From the NCBI RefSeq assembly GCF_003464085.1, contig NZ_QSDR01000045.1:1-28480 (forward strand): DNA of 28,480 bases, read 5' to 3'. Origin of the DNA: Clostridium sp. AM58-1XD. Lineage in GTDB: Bacteria > Bacillota > Clostridia > Lachnospirales > Lachnospiraceae. The notes under the pieces were generated by a model. That model ran no database searches. It had not been told where the DNA came from and was given only the letters and a program-made list of their open reading frames with translations. A program made the translations under genes and the position numbers. Below are positions 1 through 6,556 of the stretch, piece after piece. Position 1 is the first letter of the stretch. Each line of letters starts with the position of its first letter.

Positions 1-35
1 AAACAGAAGCTGTCGGAAGAGGCAGGAAAAGCTAA

Positions 36-107
36 GGCCCCATGGTCAAGCGGTTAAGACATCGCCCTTTCACGGCGGTAACACGAGTTCGAATCTCGTT
101 GGGGTCA
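36..107 (+). tRNA. tRNA-Glu (anticodon TTC)
   Basis: A complete cloverleaf can be folded. The 7-bp acceptor stem pairs 36-42 with 100-106, the anticodon stem pairs 62-66 with 74-78, and the loop CTTTCAC holds anticodon TTC at 69-71. The T-arm contains GTTCGAATC. The discriminator base is A107 and no CCA is encoded. It is followed 46 bases later by tRNA-Cys, so the two are probably co-transcribed. Confidence 0.96.
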
Positions 108-109
108 TT

Positions 110-141
110 AAGATTGAAATTCTCATGATTTTCAATCTTTT
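110..141 (+). other. Hairpin between the two tRNAs
   Basis: AAGATTGAAA (110-119) is an exact inverted repeat of TTTCAATCTT (130-139), and two more T follow. It could be a weak terminator or a processing signal in the tRNA transcript. The short T tract argues against full termination. Confidence 0.4.
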
Positions 142-153
142 ACAATATTATAT

Positions 154-224
154 GGCGACATAGCCAAGTGGTAAGGCACGGGTCTGCAACACCCTTATCA
201 CCAGTTCAAATCTGGTTGTCGCCT
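154..224 (+). tRNA. tRNA-Cys (anticodon GCA)
   Basis: The acceptor stem pairs 154-160 with 217-223 and the discriminator is T224. The anticodon loop CTGCAAC carries GCA at 186-188, and the T-arm has GTTCAAATC. No CCA is encoded. A tyrosine integrase gene lies 135 bases downstream and points toward it. This is the usual arrangement when the 3' end of a tRNA gene is the attachment site, but I found no second copy of the tRNA 3' end in the window that would mark the far boundary. Confidence 0.96.
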
Positions 225-232
225 CTCTGATG

Positions 233-275
233 AAAGCCTCAGGAACCTTGAGAAATCAAGGGCCCTGGGGCTTTT
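233..275 (+). terminator. Rho-independent terminator after the tRNA pair
   Basis: An 11-bp outer stem (233-243 with 264-274, one G-U pair) encloses a second 6-bp stem, CCTTGA/TCAAGG, closed by a GAAA loop. It ends in TTTT. It lies directly downstream of tRNA-Cys. Confidence 0.8.
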
Positions 276-351
276 GCTTTGTGTTTTTGGGTGCTTGCGC
301 TTGTTTGCGTGAGAGTTTTTACAATATAATCACAGCATGATCTTTAGTTTC

Positions 352-385
352 GAGGGCGGTCAGCCAAGGATCGCCCTCATTTTTT
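352..385 (+). terminator. Hairpin with T tract at the 3' end of the integrase gene
   Basis: GAGGGCG (352-358) pairs with CGCCCTC (372-378) and is followed by ATTTTTT on the + strand. It overlaps the last codons of the leftward integrase gene. In the + direction it would block read-through from the tRNA operon into the antisense strand of the integrase. On the minus strand it lacks a good T tract. Confidence 0.5.
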
Positions 386-1607
386 CGGCTGTTTCTTCAG
401 CCGGGGTGATATTACGCAGGTAGTGATTCGTCATCTGCAGTGTGGTATGACCGAGCAGCTGGCTTAATTCGGTCGCCTTCGCGCCGTTCTTATACATGAT
501 CGAGGCGGTGGAGAAGCGGACCTTGTGGGAAGAACGGTATTCAATCCCCAATTCTCTGCAGCATTTCTTCAAATGCCGGTTAAACGTGGCGGTAGCTAAT
601 GGCTGGCCGTTCCGTATGAAGATATACTCGGAATCAGGATTAAGTTCCTTTATTCTAGCCAGCAGAGCTTTTGCGGACGGAGTCAGGGGCATAAAGCGCT
701 TACCTTCTTTTTGATGGCCTTTGATGTCCTCGATAATGTTATTTTCATGATCCACATATCGCTCGATATGGATGAAGTCTCCCTTAATATCAGTCCATTT
801 AAGGCCTTTTAATTCACCGATTCGTATAATCATGTGAAAATCGAACTTAATAGCCAAGGAGTAAAAATCATCGTTATCGAGATGATTAATTATACGAAGA
901 CGCTCATCTTCTGTGTAAGGGAAGACATCTGTATTCTCAGCTTTGTATGAAAACTGTCTGTAATTAATATCCCTCAAACAATTGCGGTCCAGAATGCCCT
1001 GTTCTACGGCCAAATACAGAATACCATTCATGATACTCTTTAAATCGTTAAAACGCTTCCTTGTCAGCTCACGATCCTTTGTAATGCTCCGGAAATATTT
1101 TATATAATCCTGAACAGACAATTCTTTTAAGGGAATTTTGGTAATCGGATTATCCCTCAAAAGCGAGTTGTAAAGGAATCGGTTATCTTTGATGGTTTTC
1201 TTGGAGACGCTTGTTTCTTCATCACGCCATTTCATCCAGATTTCAAAGAACTGTTCCATAGTTATGTTTTTAATGCCGAAGAAGTGCTCATACAGTTTAT
1301 CTATGAGCCCTATGTAGCTTGTACTGCTGATGGGCTTTCTCTTGACAATTAAGTAAATTCTTCCGTCATCAGGACGGGTTTTTACCTTGCTTAAATCACA
1401 TACTTCTTTTACTTTGTTTTCTTTCTCTGTAAATTCCACTACTTTTGCGCATGCCGATGGTGTTATATTACCATCAGGGCAGAGAATTTTCAAGAGCTGT
1501 TGAATGGCTAATGATTCCGATGATGCAGGAGGCTTTGACGGATTGGCCGTAAAGCTTCTTACAAGATCTGCGTTTTGTTGTTTGTATGGGCTGATGGATT
1601 TGGACAA
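360..1607 (-). CDS. Tyrosine recombinase / integrase
   Basis: A phage-type tyrosine site-specific recombinase that would integrate and excise the element. An N-terminal region of about 100 residues is followed by an SAM-like core-binding domain and a C-terminal catalytic domain. All catalytic positions are visible (numbered from the upstream ATG at 1631): R270 in RIGEL, K311 in the HQKEGKR loop, H369-x-x-R372 in SSHKVR, H395 in LLGHTT and nucleophile Y404 in NHYLR. The protein should therefore be active. I chose a TTG start at 1607 because an ideal AAAGGAGGTG lies 8 bases before it. The ATG at 1631 has no ribosome binding site and would place that Shine-Dalgarno sequence inside the coding region. 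It is the first gene beside tRNA-Cys, and the next leftward gene is a replication protein, as in integrative elements and satellites. Confidence 0.93.
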   Translation of the reverse strand: MSKSISPYKQQNADLVRSFTANPSKPPASSESLAIQQLLKILCPDGNITPSACAKVVEFTEKENKVKEVCDLSKVKTRPDDGRIYLIVKRKPISSTSYIGLIDKLYEHFFGIKNITMEQFFEIWMKWRDEETSVSKKTIKDNRFLYNSLLRDNPITKIPLKELSVQDYIKYFRSITKDRELTRKRFNDLKSIMNGILYLAVEQGILDRNCLRDINYRQFSYKAENTDVFPYTEDERLRIINHLDNDDFYSLAIKFDFHMIIRIGELKGLKWTDIKGDFIHIERYVDHENNIIEDIKGHQKEGKRFMPLTPSAKALLARIKELNPDSEYIFIRNGQPLATATFNRHLKKCCRELGIEYRSSHKVRFSTASIMYKNGAKATELSQLLGHTTLQMTNHYLRNITPAEETAEKMRAILG

Positions 1608-1682
1608 ACCGTCATCACCTCCTTTCTGCATTAGTTTATCGCGGTACTAAGTGTATAATATTTAATTATTTATCAATAGTAT

Positions 1683-3463
1683 TTAATCAGTCTCTTTTTC
1701 TGTGTTGAAATTTGAAGACATATCAGAGTCAACTAAAATTAAACCATAGTAACCATTTAAGGCTTGCCCGTTAATTTTAACCTTCCTTTTATCTGCTATA
1801 TCGCCATATGTTTGCCTGTACCAATCCCTAAACCTTTTTGAAAAATCATTAAGTTCAATTGTATCAAGCGTTTGGGAAAAACAATAATTGCTAAAAACAG
1901 GATATAAATCGCTAGTGGAAAGCTTGTCTGACATATTACCAGTATACTTGCAGTGTGTTTCTGCAAATATTTTAATAACTTTGTTGTAATCAATGCGATA
2001 AACTTCAGGGCCATCCCAATCTATATGTGTGAAATGATAGCTCTCTTTACTAAACGCTGGTAATACTGAAGGGCTTTTGCACAAATTCCTTCCTTTTCCA
2101 GTAACAGTTTATTTAGCAAATTAAAATCTTGTTTATTCTTAGGTACAGGATAATTGAACGGTATTGTAATCATCCTTTCATTAAATGCCGGATCAAAGAT
2201 ATTAGTTCGTATTTGTGAGTTAGAACCAAATAACAATCTGGCTGTTGGATAAAAATTAATTGCATCCTTATATTTTACATCAGACCGAATCTTATCATTT
2301 CCAGTAATGGCTTTAATTTTTGCTACGGCATCTGCTGATAAGGGGGTGTCAGGAAGATCCATGCATACATTCAAATGACAGCCATTTAAATCTGCAACAT
2401 CAAATTTTCCGGAAAATTCCTGGGCACTGAGATGAGAAACGGCGTCATCACCAATAATATTCATAATAATTTTAGCGAACAGACTTTTTCCTGTATCTTT
2501 CTTCCCGACTAAAACAAAGAATACTTTTCCACTAGTATCACACGATAAAAGATATCCAATGGTTTCCCAAATAAGTGCAGCAAGATTATCATCATCACCA
2601 GTAATAGAATTCACATATTGCTCAAAGTTTGGGCAACTAGCTTCAGGGTTATAATCACACTGAAGTACATTCCGTACAAAAATACTGCCATTATTTTTAA
2701 TCATCTTACCGCTATTCGTATCATATAATCCATTTTTAAAGGTCCAATAGTGACATGGAAGAGTAAAGTTTTTTGGCACAACTAGATCATAATGCTTAAT
2801 TAAATACTCTTGAGCATCTCTGTAAGCCTTTAGATTATCTTGAGCTTCAATTGCCAGTCCAAAATGCATATTTATTAACCGATCTAAGTCACGCTCTGTA
2901 TAGTATTCGTAAATCCCCTTTTCTTCATTAAATATATATACCTTTTCCTGGTAGACCTTAATTTTATGTTCATTTTGCAAAAAGCGACTAATCATTACGC
3001 CTGAAACCTCCTGCTTTTTGTATTCATTAGAAGAAGTCTCTGAAAATTTTTTTATGTCACGGGGGCCAGACTTATAGATGTGTGGTTCATCTAAGGGCTT
3101 TGGGGGAGGAGCAAGGTTCTGCATTGTTTCTGCTAAAATAATATCTTTCGTAAACGACTGATTCGAATTATTAGTCGTAAGCGGAGGATTATTAACACTT
3201 AAATCTGTAGTATCGCTGATGCACTCCTGATAGTTATCCATAATATGACATTGATTTAAGTCGATTTCTCTTTCTCGGATTTCCTTATACGATAAAGTAT
3301 CAGGCAGGTTACCTTGGACTTGGCTTACAGGTATTTCTATGGTATGTACCTGATTGTTTTCATCTTTGTACGAGGCCACGAAATATGCAAGATCTTTCTG
3401 TTGGCAATTTTCAAAGCTTACTAATTCTTGTTGTGCTGAGTTAAAAGTTACTAATGATTTCAT
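1683..3463 (-). CDS. Primase C-terminal / SF3 helicase (D5/P4 type), frameshifted
   Basis: Replication protein of phage, satellite and plasmid type. The ATG at 3463 follows an AAAGGAGG site. The first reading frame (3463 to 2021) has a poorly conserved N-terminal region of about 150 residues, a D5_N-type domain (about 155-300) and an SF3 helicase. The Walker A motif is GKKDTGKS at 320-327, an acidic B-type motif CMDLPD lies near 365, and the motif-C-like LLFGSN lies near 413. The frame then ends early. The missing winged-helix C-terminus, including a terminal KINGQALNGYYGLIL like that of full-length relatives, is encoded in the overlapping frame down to 1683. One extra A in the AAA run (T run at 2046-2048 on the + strand) restores one continuous protein of about 590 residues reading LVKESYHFTHIDW. 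I treat it as one gene with a one-base deletion. It could initiate replication of the excised element. Confidence 0.85.
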
Positions 3464-3537
3464 AATAAATCCTCCTTTTTCTTTTTATCATCCCATAAAA
3501 AAGTACAAAAATCAGTGTACAGGTAGGCGAAAAAAGC

Positions 3538-3590
3538 TTTACAGAATTTCTGAATTGGACTATGATTTACCATATAATATTAGGAGGAGG
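3538..3590 (+). promoter_or_regulatory. Promoter and ribosome binding site of the 553-aa gene
   Basis: The -35 TTTACA (3538-3543) and -10 TATGAT (3561-3566) are 17 bases apart. The AGGAGGAGG ribosome binding site (3582-3590) begins about 10 bases after the expected transcription start. A small inverted repeat GTACA-N8-TGTAC (3503-3520) sits upstream, in the divergent gap shared with the leftward primase gene. Confidence 0.6.
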
Positions 3591-3598
3591 AAGAGCCT

Positions 3599-5260
3599 AT
3601 GTTCGAAGAACGTATAGATAAATTCATACGTAAGGTTATGACTGCTCCTTGTGGGGATATATTATCGTCATTTGTAGAAAATATGGAAAAGGAGACTACA
3701 AATGTACTAAGAACATTTGAAGAGGAATATAACACACTACAGGAAATTATAAAATGTAATAGCATAGCGTTGCTTTTTGAGGATAGTGTGGATGATTTCT
3801 TGCTAAAAATAAAACCGGTAGTAGCAATATACTGTTACTATTTTATTATGGATTTCATGTTCCAGCGAAAAGAAGAAAATAAAAAAGAACTAGGAATGAC
3901 TTATATAAGAAAGTTTTATGAATGTGACAGTGAAGAGGCGCGAGCAATATATGTTAGAATAAAAAGGAAGAGCAAAAATATTGCGAAGATTATAGAATAT
4001 GAAGATCCCCGAATGTTTGATCCACGGGTTGTCAGAGAGGACAATGTTCCCCCAAAATGTAAATCTGAAGATAGCAATAAAAAAAATAGACCTCACATTT
4101 ATAATGGGGAGATAATTGAATATTTAAAAAAGGTCTATATTATGAATGAGAAAATATATGTTAAAGAACTACTACCAGCTGTGTTTTTTGTTGCACTAAA
4201 TGTTTCGGGTTCCTTGCCAAACGGCGGAATTACAAATAAATCTTTAAATAATATAAGTGTAAATACAATTAAATCATATGATAAAGAGTTACAGGAAAAA
4301 AATATTTATCATATCGAAAATCACGGCTCTGATATTTTAAATAATAATAGTAATTTTAGATTTTTCAAAAAGGACAAGATAGCTTATAATAAATCGTCTA
4401 GGTTAGCCGAATTGTTAAACCTAGCTGCTGTTGATGATTTATTTAAAATAGATCGTTTGAACGAAGCACTGACAGTCTACTTGGAGCGTACTTCTTTAAA
4501 GGAGACAGCAGATGACAATGAATATATTATTGCAAGTATTTGCTCGCTTTTATTATATATTCCTTTACCATTTATGGATGACTATCGTCCCGTAGTTGAG
4601 AAAGCAATCGAATATACTCTTACTAATCAACATGAGGAGGCTATTCAACAAATAGCTAAAATTTTTAATTTTACAGCAGTTATATTTCCCTATGTCATAG
4701 GCTGGCTTAGCTATCTGTTATTTATGAAGTCTATTGATTTTCAAGCGTATGATAAAATTGATGTTATAATTAAAGAACTAGAACAATATTTAGAAAATAG
4801 CCATGATAGTCAGATATTGGAGAAATTTTCAGTAAAAGAAGAACGTATTTGGTTAGATAGTAAATATACAGTGCCCCAACTCGTTTCCAAAGGATCTAAC
4901 AAAACTTACGAAGAAATAAGGCTAAAGAATAATCACGTCTTAGATTTGAATGAAATTATTGGTATTATGATTAACCAGGAAAGTAACATAGCTAAAACAA
5001 AAAGACAAATAGAAGAGAACTATTATAGCGTTATAGAAAATTTTAAAGGCGTATTAAAAGAGACAGAAGAAGGTTTGTTACTACCTGTCAAGCATTATAA
5101 TATTACCAGAGAAAATGGGGAAATAGATTATTCTTCTATATTTAATGGGATTATTAATTTTGCAGAACGGATTAAAAGCACAAAAAAGCCGGAGAAAGAG
5201 CCTGCGAATTATGTGTATAAATTATCAAAAACCTTTTATGATGGGTTAAGACAATATTAA
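3599..5260 (+). CDS. Hypothetical protein, 553 aa
   Basis: I do not recognise a family. The start is secure (AGGAGGAGG 8-9 bases upstream, own promoter). The protein is strongly A+T-biased in codon use, rich in Lys, Glu, Asn and Ile, and looks mainly alpha-helical. Hydrophobic stretches occur near residues 73-88, 307-323 and 358-375, but they are broken by charged residues and look more like buried helices than clear membrane spans. A charged linker with many Lys and Asn falls near 150-170. No nuclease, ATPase or DNA-binding motif is evident. It is the only rightward gene of the integrase/primase module and has its own promoter, which is where integrative elements often carry cargo such as phage-defence or superinfection genes. 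That role is inference from position only. Confidence 0.75.
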   Translation: MFEERIDKFIRKVMTAPCGDILSSFVENMEKETTNVLRTFEEEYNTLQEIIKCNSIALLFEDSVDDFLLKIKPVVAIYCYYFIMDFMFQRKEENKKELGMTYIRKFYECDSEEARAIYVRIKRKSKNIAKIIEYEDPRMFDPRVVREDNVPPKCKSEDSNKKNRPHIYNGEIIEYLKKVYIMNEKIYVKELLPAVFFVALNVSGSLPNGGITNKSLNNISVNTIKSYDKELQEKNIYHIENHGSDILNNNSNFRFFKKDKIAYNKSSRLAELLNLAAVDDLFKIDRLNEALTVYLERTSLKETADDNEYIIASICSLLLYIPLPFMDDYRPVVEKAIEYTLTNQHEEAIQQIAKIFNFTAVIFPYVIGWLSYLLFMKSIDFQAYDKIDVIIKELEQYLENSHDSQILEKFSVKEERIWLDSKYTVPQLVSKGSNKTYEEIRLKNNHVLDLNEIIGIMINQESNIAKTKRQIEENYYSVIENFKGVLKETEEGLLLPVKHYNITRENGEIDYSSIFNGIINFAERIKSTKKPEKEPANYVYKLSKTFYDGLRQY

Positions 5261-5261
5261 G

Positions 5262-5390
5262 TTCCGGGTGCCAGGTTCCAGGCAGGATAAGTTTATTAAA
5301 ATATGGTTCTATGGAATTCCTTAGAACCGCTTTTAAAACTATTAATGTATATAGGAACCTAGAACCTGGAACTTATCCTGGTTATAAAAA
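5262..5390. repeat. Palindromic repeat island (REP- or MITE-like)
   Basis: CAGGATAAGTT (5283-5293) is exactly inverted as AACTTATCCTG (5370-5380). Alternative pairing is possible between GTTCCAGG (5275-5282) and CCTGGAAC (5365-5372). Between the arms sits a 24-base near-perfect palindrome at 5305-5328 (GGTTCTA-T-GGAATTCC-T-TAGAACC) with a single T-T mismatch. The region encodes no protein. It could be a small mobile repeat or a complex terminator for the 553-aa gene. Confidence 0.55.
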
Positions 5391-5413
5391 TTAATATAAT
5401 TTAATTAGATATT

Positions 5414-5472
5414 ATAACCGTGAGAATTATATAGGAGGTAAAAATAATGTACAGTAAAATTCTCATGGTTAT
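5414..5472 (+). promoter_or_regulatory. 15-bp RNA stem presenting a ribosome binding site and start codon
   Basis: ATAACCGTGAGAATT (5414-5428) pairs with AATTCTCATGGTTAT (5458-5472) along 15 bp with one G-U pair. The 29-base loop contains AGGAGG and the ATG of a 24-codon ORF, and the 3' arm is made of its first codons. In RNA this would hold the ribosome binding site in a loop and tie the coding region into the stem, suggesting translational control. As DNA it could instead be an operator or recombination site. Confidence 0.5.
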
Positions 5473-5521
5473 TTTAAATACCATTGCATCTCTAATCGAG
5501 CTGCTGGACAAAAATGAATAA
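5447..5521 (+). CDS. Small hydrophobic peptide, 24 aa
   Basis: A short ORF with a very good ribosome binding site (AGGAGG, 8-9 bases before the ATG). The peptide begins MYSKILMVILNTIASL and ends in a charged ELLDKNE tail. That pattern (short basic start, hydrophobic amphipathic helix, charged end) is seen in type I toxins and phenol-soluble-modulin-like peptides, but no homology is claimed. A strong hairpin follows 10 bases after the stop, so the peptide would have its own short transcript. The start codon is in the loop of a 15-bp stem. It may equally be a leader peptide for the 123-aa gene downstream. Confidence 0.45.
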   Translation: MYSKILMVILNTIASLIELLDKNE

Positions 5522-5530
5522 CCACAATAG

Positions 5531-5563
5531 AAATCCCTCAGGCAATTATCGCCTGGGGGATTT
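5531..5563 (+). terminator. 13-bp terminator-like hairpin after the 24-aa ORF
   Basis: AAATCCCTCAGGC (5531-5543) pairs completely with GCCTGGGGGATTT (5551-5563), with one G-U pair and a 7-base loop. The T tract is short, so termination may be partial. The next gene has its ribosome binding site 30 bases later, so the hairpin could act as an attenuator. Confidence 0.6.
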
Positions 5564-5605
5564 CTGCGTTCCAATGAAATAATTTTAAAACAGAAGGAGG
5601 AAAAA

Positions 5606-5977
5606 ATGGTTGTAAAAGACGAAAAAGCATTGGGAAAAGCACTTGAGGAGGAGGAGGAGACAATAAAAATTACAGGGGATCTGGCATCCAAGATAAAAAA
5701 AATCTGGTATCTAGATAAGACTTTGTGGTATGTGTGTTTTGCATGCCTGGCGATAGCGGTCGCAGCACTTCTGATGATTCCGGCTACGTTGGGCGGAACA
5801 ATGGCTGTATCTATGGTTGCCGGGACTCCCGCGGCCGTAGTTATGGGTATTCCAACTGCTTCATCAGCCGTATTGACTGCGGTTGCAGGAGGGGGAATAA
5901 AGATATTAAAGCGATTACGCTGCAGCTATAGACTGGAGCAAATTAATAATTCGTGTATTATTCTTTATAAGAAATAG
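5606..5977 (+). CDS. Small membrane protein, 123 aa
   Basis: Begins with ATG after AGAAGGAGG. The N-terminal 45 residues are soluble and charged, with a Glu-rich run (EEEEE) then KITGDLASKIKKIWYLDKT. Two hydrophobic segments follow at about 40-62 (WYVCFACLAIAVAALLMI) and 64-98, the second very rich in Gly, Ala and small residues (GGTMAVSMVAGTPAAVVMG, then AVLTAVAGGGI). The end is basic (KILKRLR). The topology suggests a two-span, glycine-zipper-like membrane protein. I know similar small proteins only as hypothetical products of mobile elements and can assign no function. It ends before a hairpin that separates it from the convergent XRE gene. Confidence 0.7.
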   Translation: MVVKDEKALGKALEEEEETIKITGDLASKIKKIWYLDKTLWYVCFACLAIAVAALLMIPATLGGTMAVSMVAGTPAAVVMGIPTASSAVLTAVAGGGIKILKRLRCSYRLEQINNSCIILYKK

Positions 5978-5984
5978 TTTGAAG

Positions 5985-6018
5985 AGCCCTTCTGAAGCCA
6001 AAATGCAGCAGAAGGGCT
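5985..6018. terminator. Terminator hairpin between convergent genes
   Basis: AGCCCTTCTG (5985-5994) pairs perfectly over 10 bp with CAGAAGGGCT (6009-6018). It lies between the rightward 123-aa gene and the leftward XRE gene, so it probably serves the former. T tracts on both sides are weak. Confidence 0.55.
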
Positions 6019-6066
6019 TGTAAAGTGTAATCCATGTATCAAGAGAAACTATAAAATTACGAGTAA

Positions 6067-6378
6067 TCACTTATCAAGAATGGCATCTATCATAAGATCA
6101 ACAGCCTTTTTTTGCTTATCGGTTAGTATATTCCATTTGTTAATTAAAATGATTTGTTCCTCAGTCAGGTCTATACTTTGTCCGGTGCTGAAAAATTCTG
6201 CCAGAGATATATGAAATGTATTGCAAATCATTTCCAATTTATCAATAGGAGGACACAGGTTTTTTTGATACCAGGTCGCAATTGTAGACTGCGGTATCCC
6301 GGTGTATTGCGCAAGCTTAAATACAGACCACTTCCTGTCGTTTCTCAATTCATTTATTCTGCCTAATACATCAAACAA
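6067..6378 (-). CDS. XRE-family transcriptional regulator
   Basis: A Cro/C1-type helix-turn-helix occupies residues 5-60: the NDRKWSVFKLAQYTGIPQST run supplies helices 1-3, followed by IATWYQKNLCPPIDKLEMIC. A short C-terminal helical region (LTEEQIILINKWNILTDKQK) resembles the tail of many small phage-type repressors. The start is TTG at 6378, preceded by AGAGGTG. An ATG seven bases further in is out of frame and hits a stop at once. The gene is divergent from the surface-protein gene, and the shared gap contains two matching inverted repeats, so it very probably represses itself and its neighbour. Confidence 0.88.
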   Translation of the reverse strand: MFDVLGRINELRNDRKWSVFKLAQYTGIPQSTIATWYQKNLCPPIDKLEMICNTFHISLAEFFSTGQSIDLTEEQIILINKWNILTDKQKKAVDLMIDAILDK

Positions 6379-6394
6379 TTTTACACCTCTTACA

Positions 6395-6410
6395 TATCGA
6401 TTATACGATT
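6395..6410. promoter_or_regulatory. Operator 1 for the XRE regulator
   Basis: TATCG-N6-CGATT at 6395-6410 is an inverted repeat. Its spacer contains, on the minus strand, the TATAAT (6400-6405) that fits the -10 of the XRE gene. A bound repressor would block the regulator's own promoter. It matches operator 2 nearly exactly. Confidence 0.6.
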
Positions 6411-6430
6411 AGTTTATTACGAAAATGTGA

Positions 6431-6459
6431 TTTACAATAGTTGCAAATAGACGTATAAT
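6431..6459 (+). promoter_or_regulatory. Promoter of the surface-protein gene
   Basis: The -35 TTTACA (6431-6436) and -10 TATAAT (6454-6459) are separated by 17 bases. The promoter lies between the two XRE operators, with operator 2 just after the -10, over the transcription start. Confidence 0.75.
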
Positions 6460-6462
6460 ATA

Positions 6463-6478
6463 TATCGAGATTACGATA
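6463..6478. promoter_or_regulatory. Operator 2 for the XRE regulator
   Basis: TATCG-N6-CGATA, a perfect 5-bp inverted repeat with the same 6-base spacing as operator 1, centred 68 bp from it. It overlaps the expected start of the surface-protein transcript. Two such sites, one per divergent promoter, suggest looping or cooperative binding. Confidence 0.62.
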
Positions 6479-6499
6479 AAAACGGGAGGTAAGAAGAAC

Positions 6500-6556
6500 T
6501 TGGTTACTGCAATTATGTGTAAAAAATTAAATATTATCAGGAGGGAAAAGTTATGA
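6500..6556 (+). CDS. Possible 18-codon leader ORF overlapping the surface-protein start
   Basis: GGGAGGT (6484-6490) stands 9 bases before a TTG that opens an 18-codon frame (MVTAIMCKKLNIIRREKL). Its stop overlaps the surface-protein start as ATGA. This is the geometry of translational coupling. The peptide has no recognisable feature and the main gene has its own AGGAGGG, so this may be chance. Confidence 0.25.
   Translation: MVTAIMCKKLNIIRREKL

Noticed and set aside
1..35. Possible C-terminal end of an upstream protein stopping at TAA 33-35
   Set aside because: Only ten codons are visible and nothing supports the frame. This is more likely the leader of the tRNA transcript.
154..360. tRNA-Cys 3' end as a defined attachment site (attL)
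   Set aside because: Position suggests it, but no matching second copy was found in the window, so no att core can be stated.
2021..2084. Programmed -1 frameshifting in the primase gene
   Set aside because: The site is G-TAA-AG with no X-XXY-YYZ heptamer and no evident downstream stem-loop. Six other genes show the same kind of one-base loss, so a deletion is the simpler explanation.
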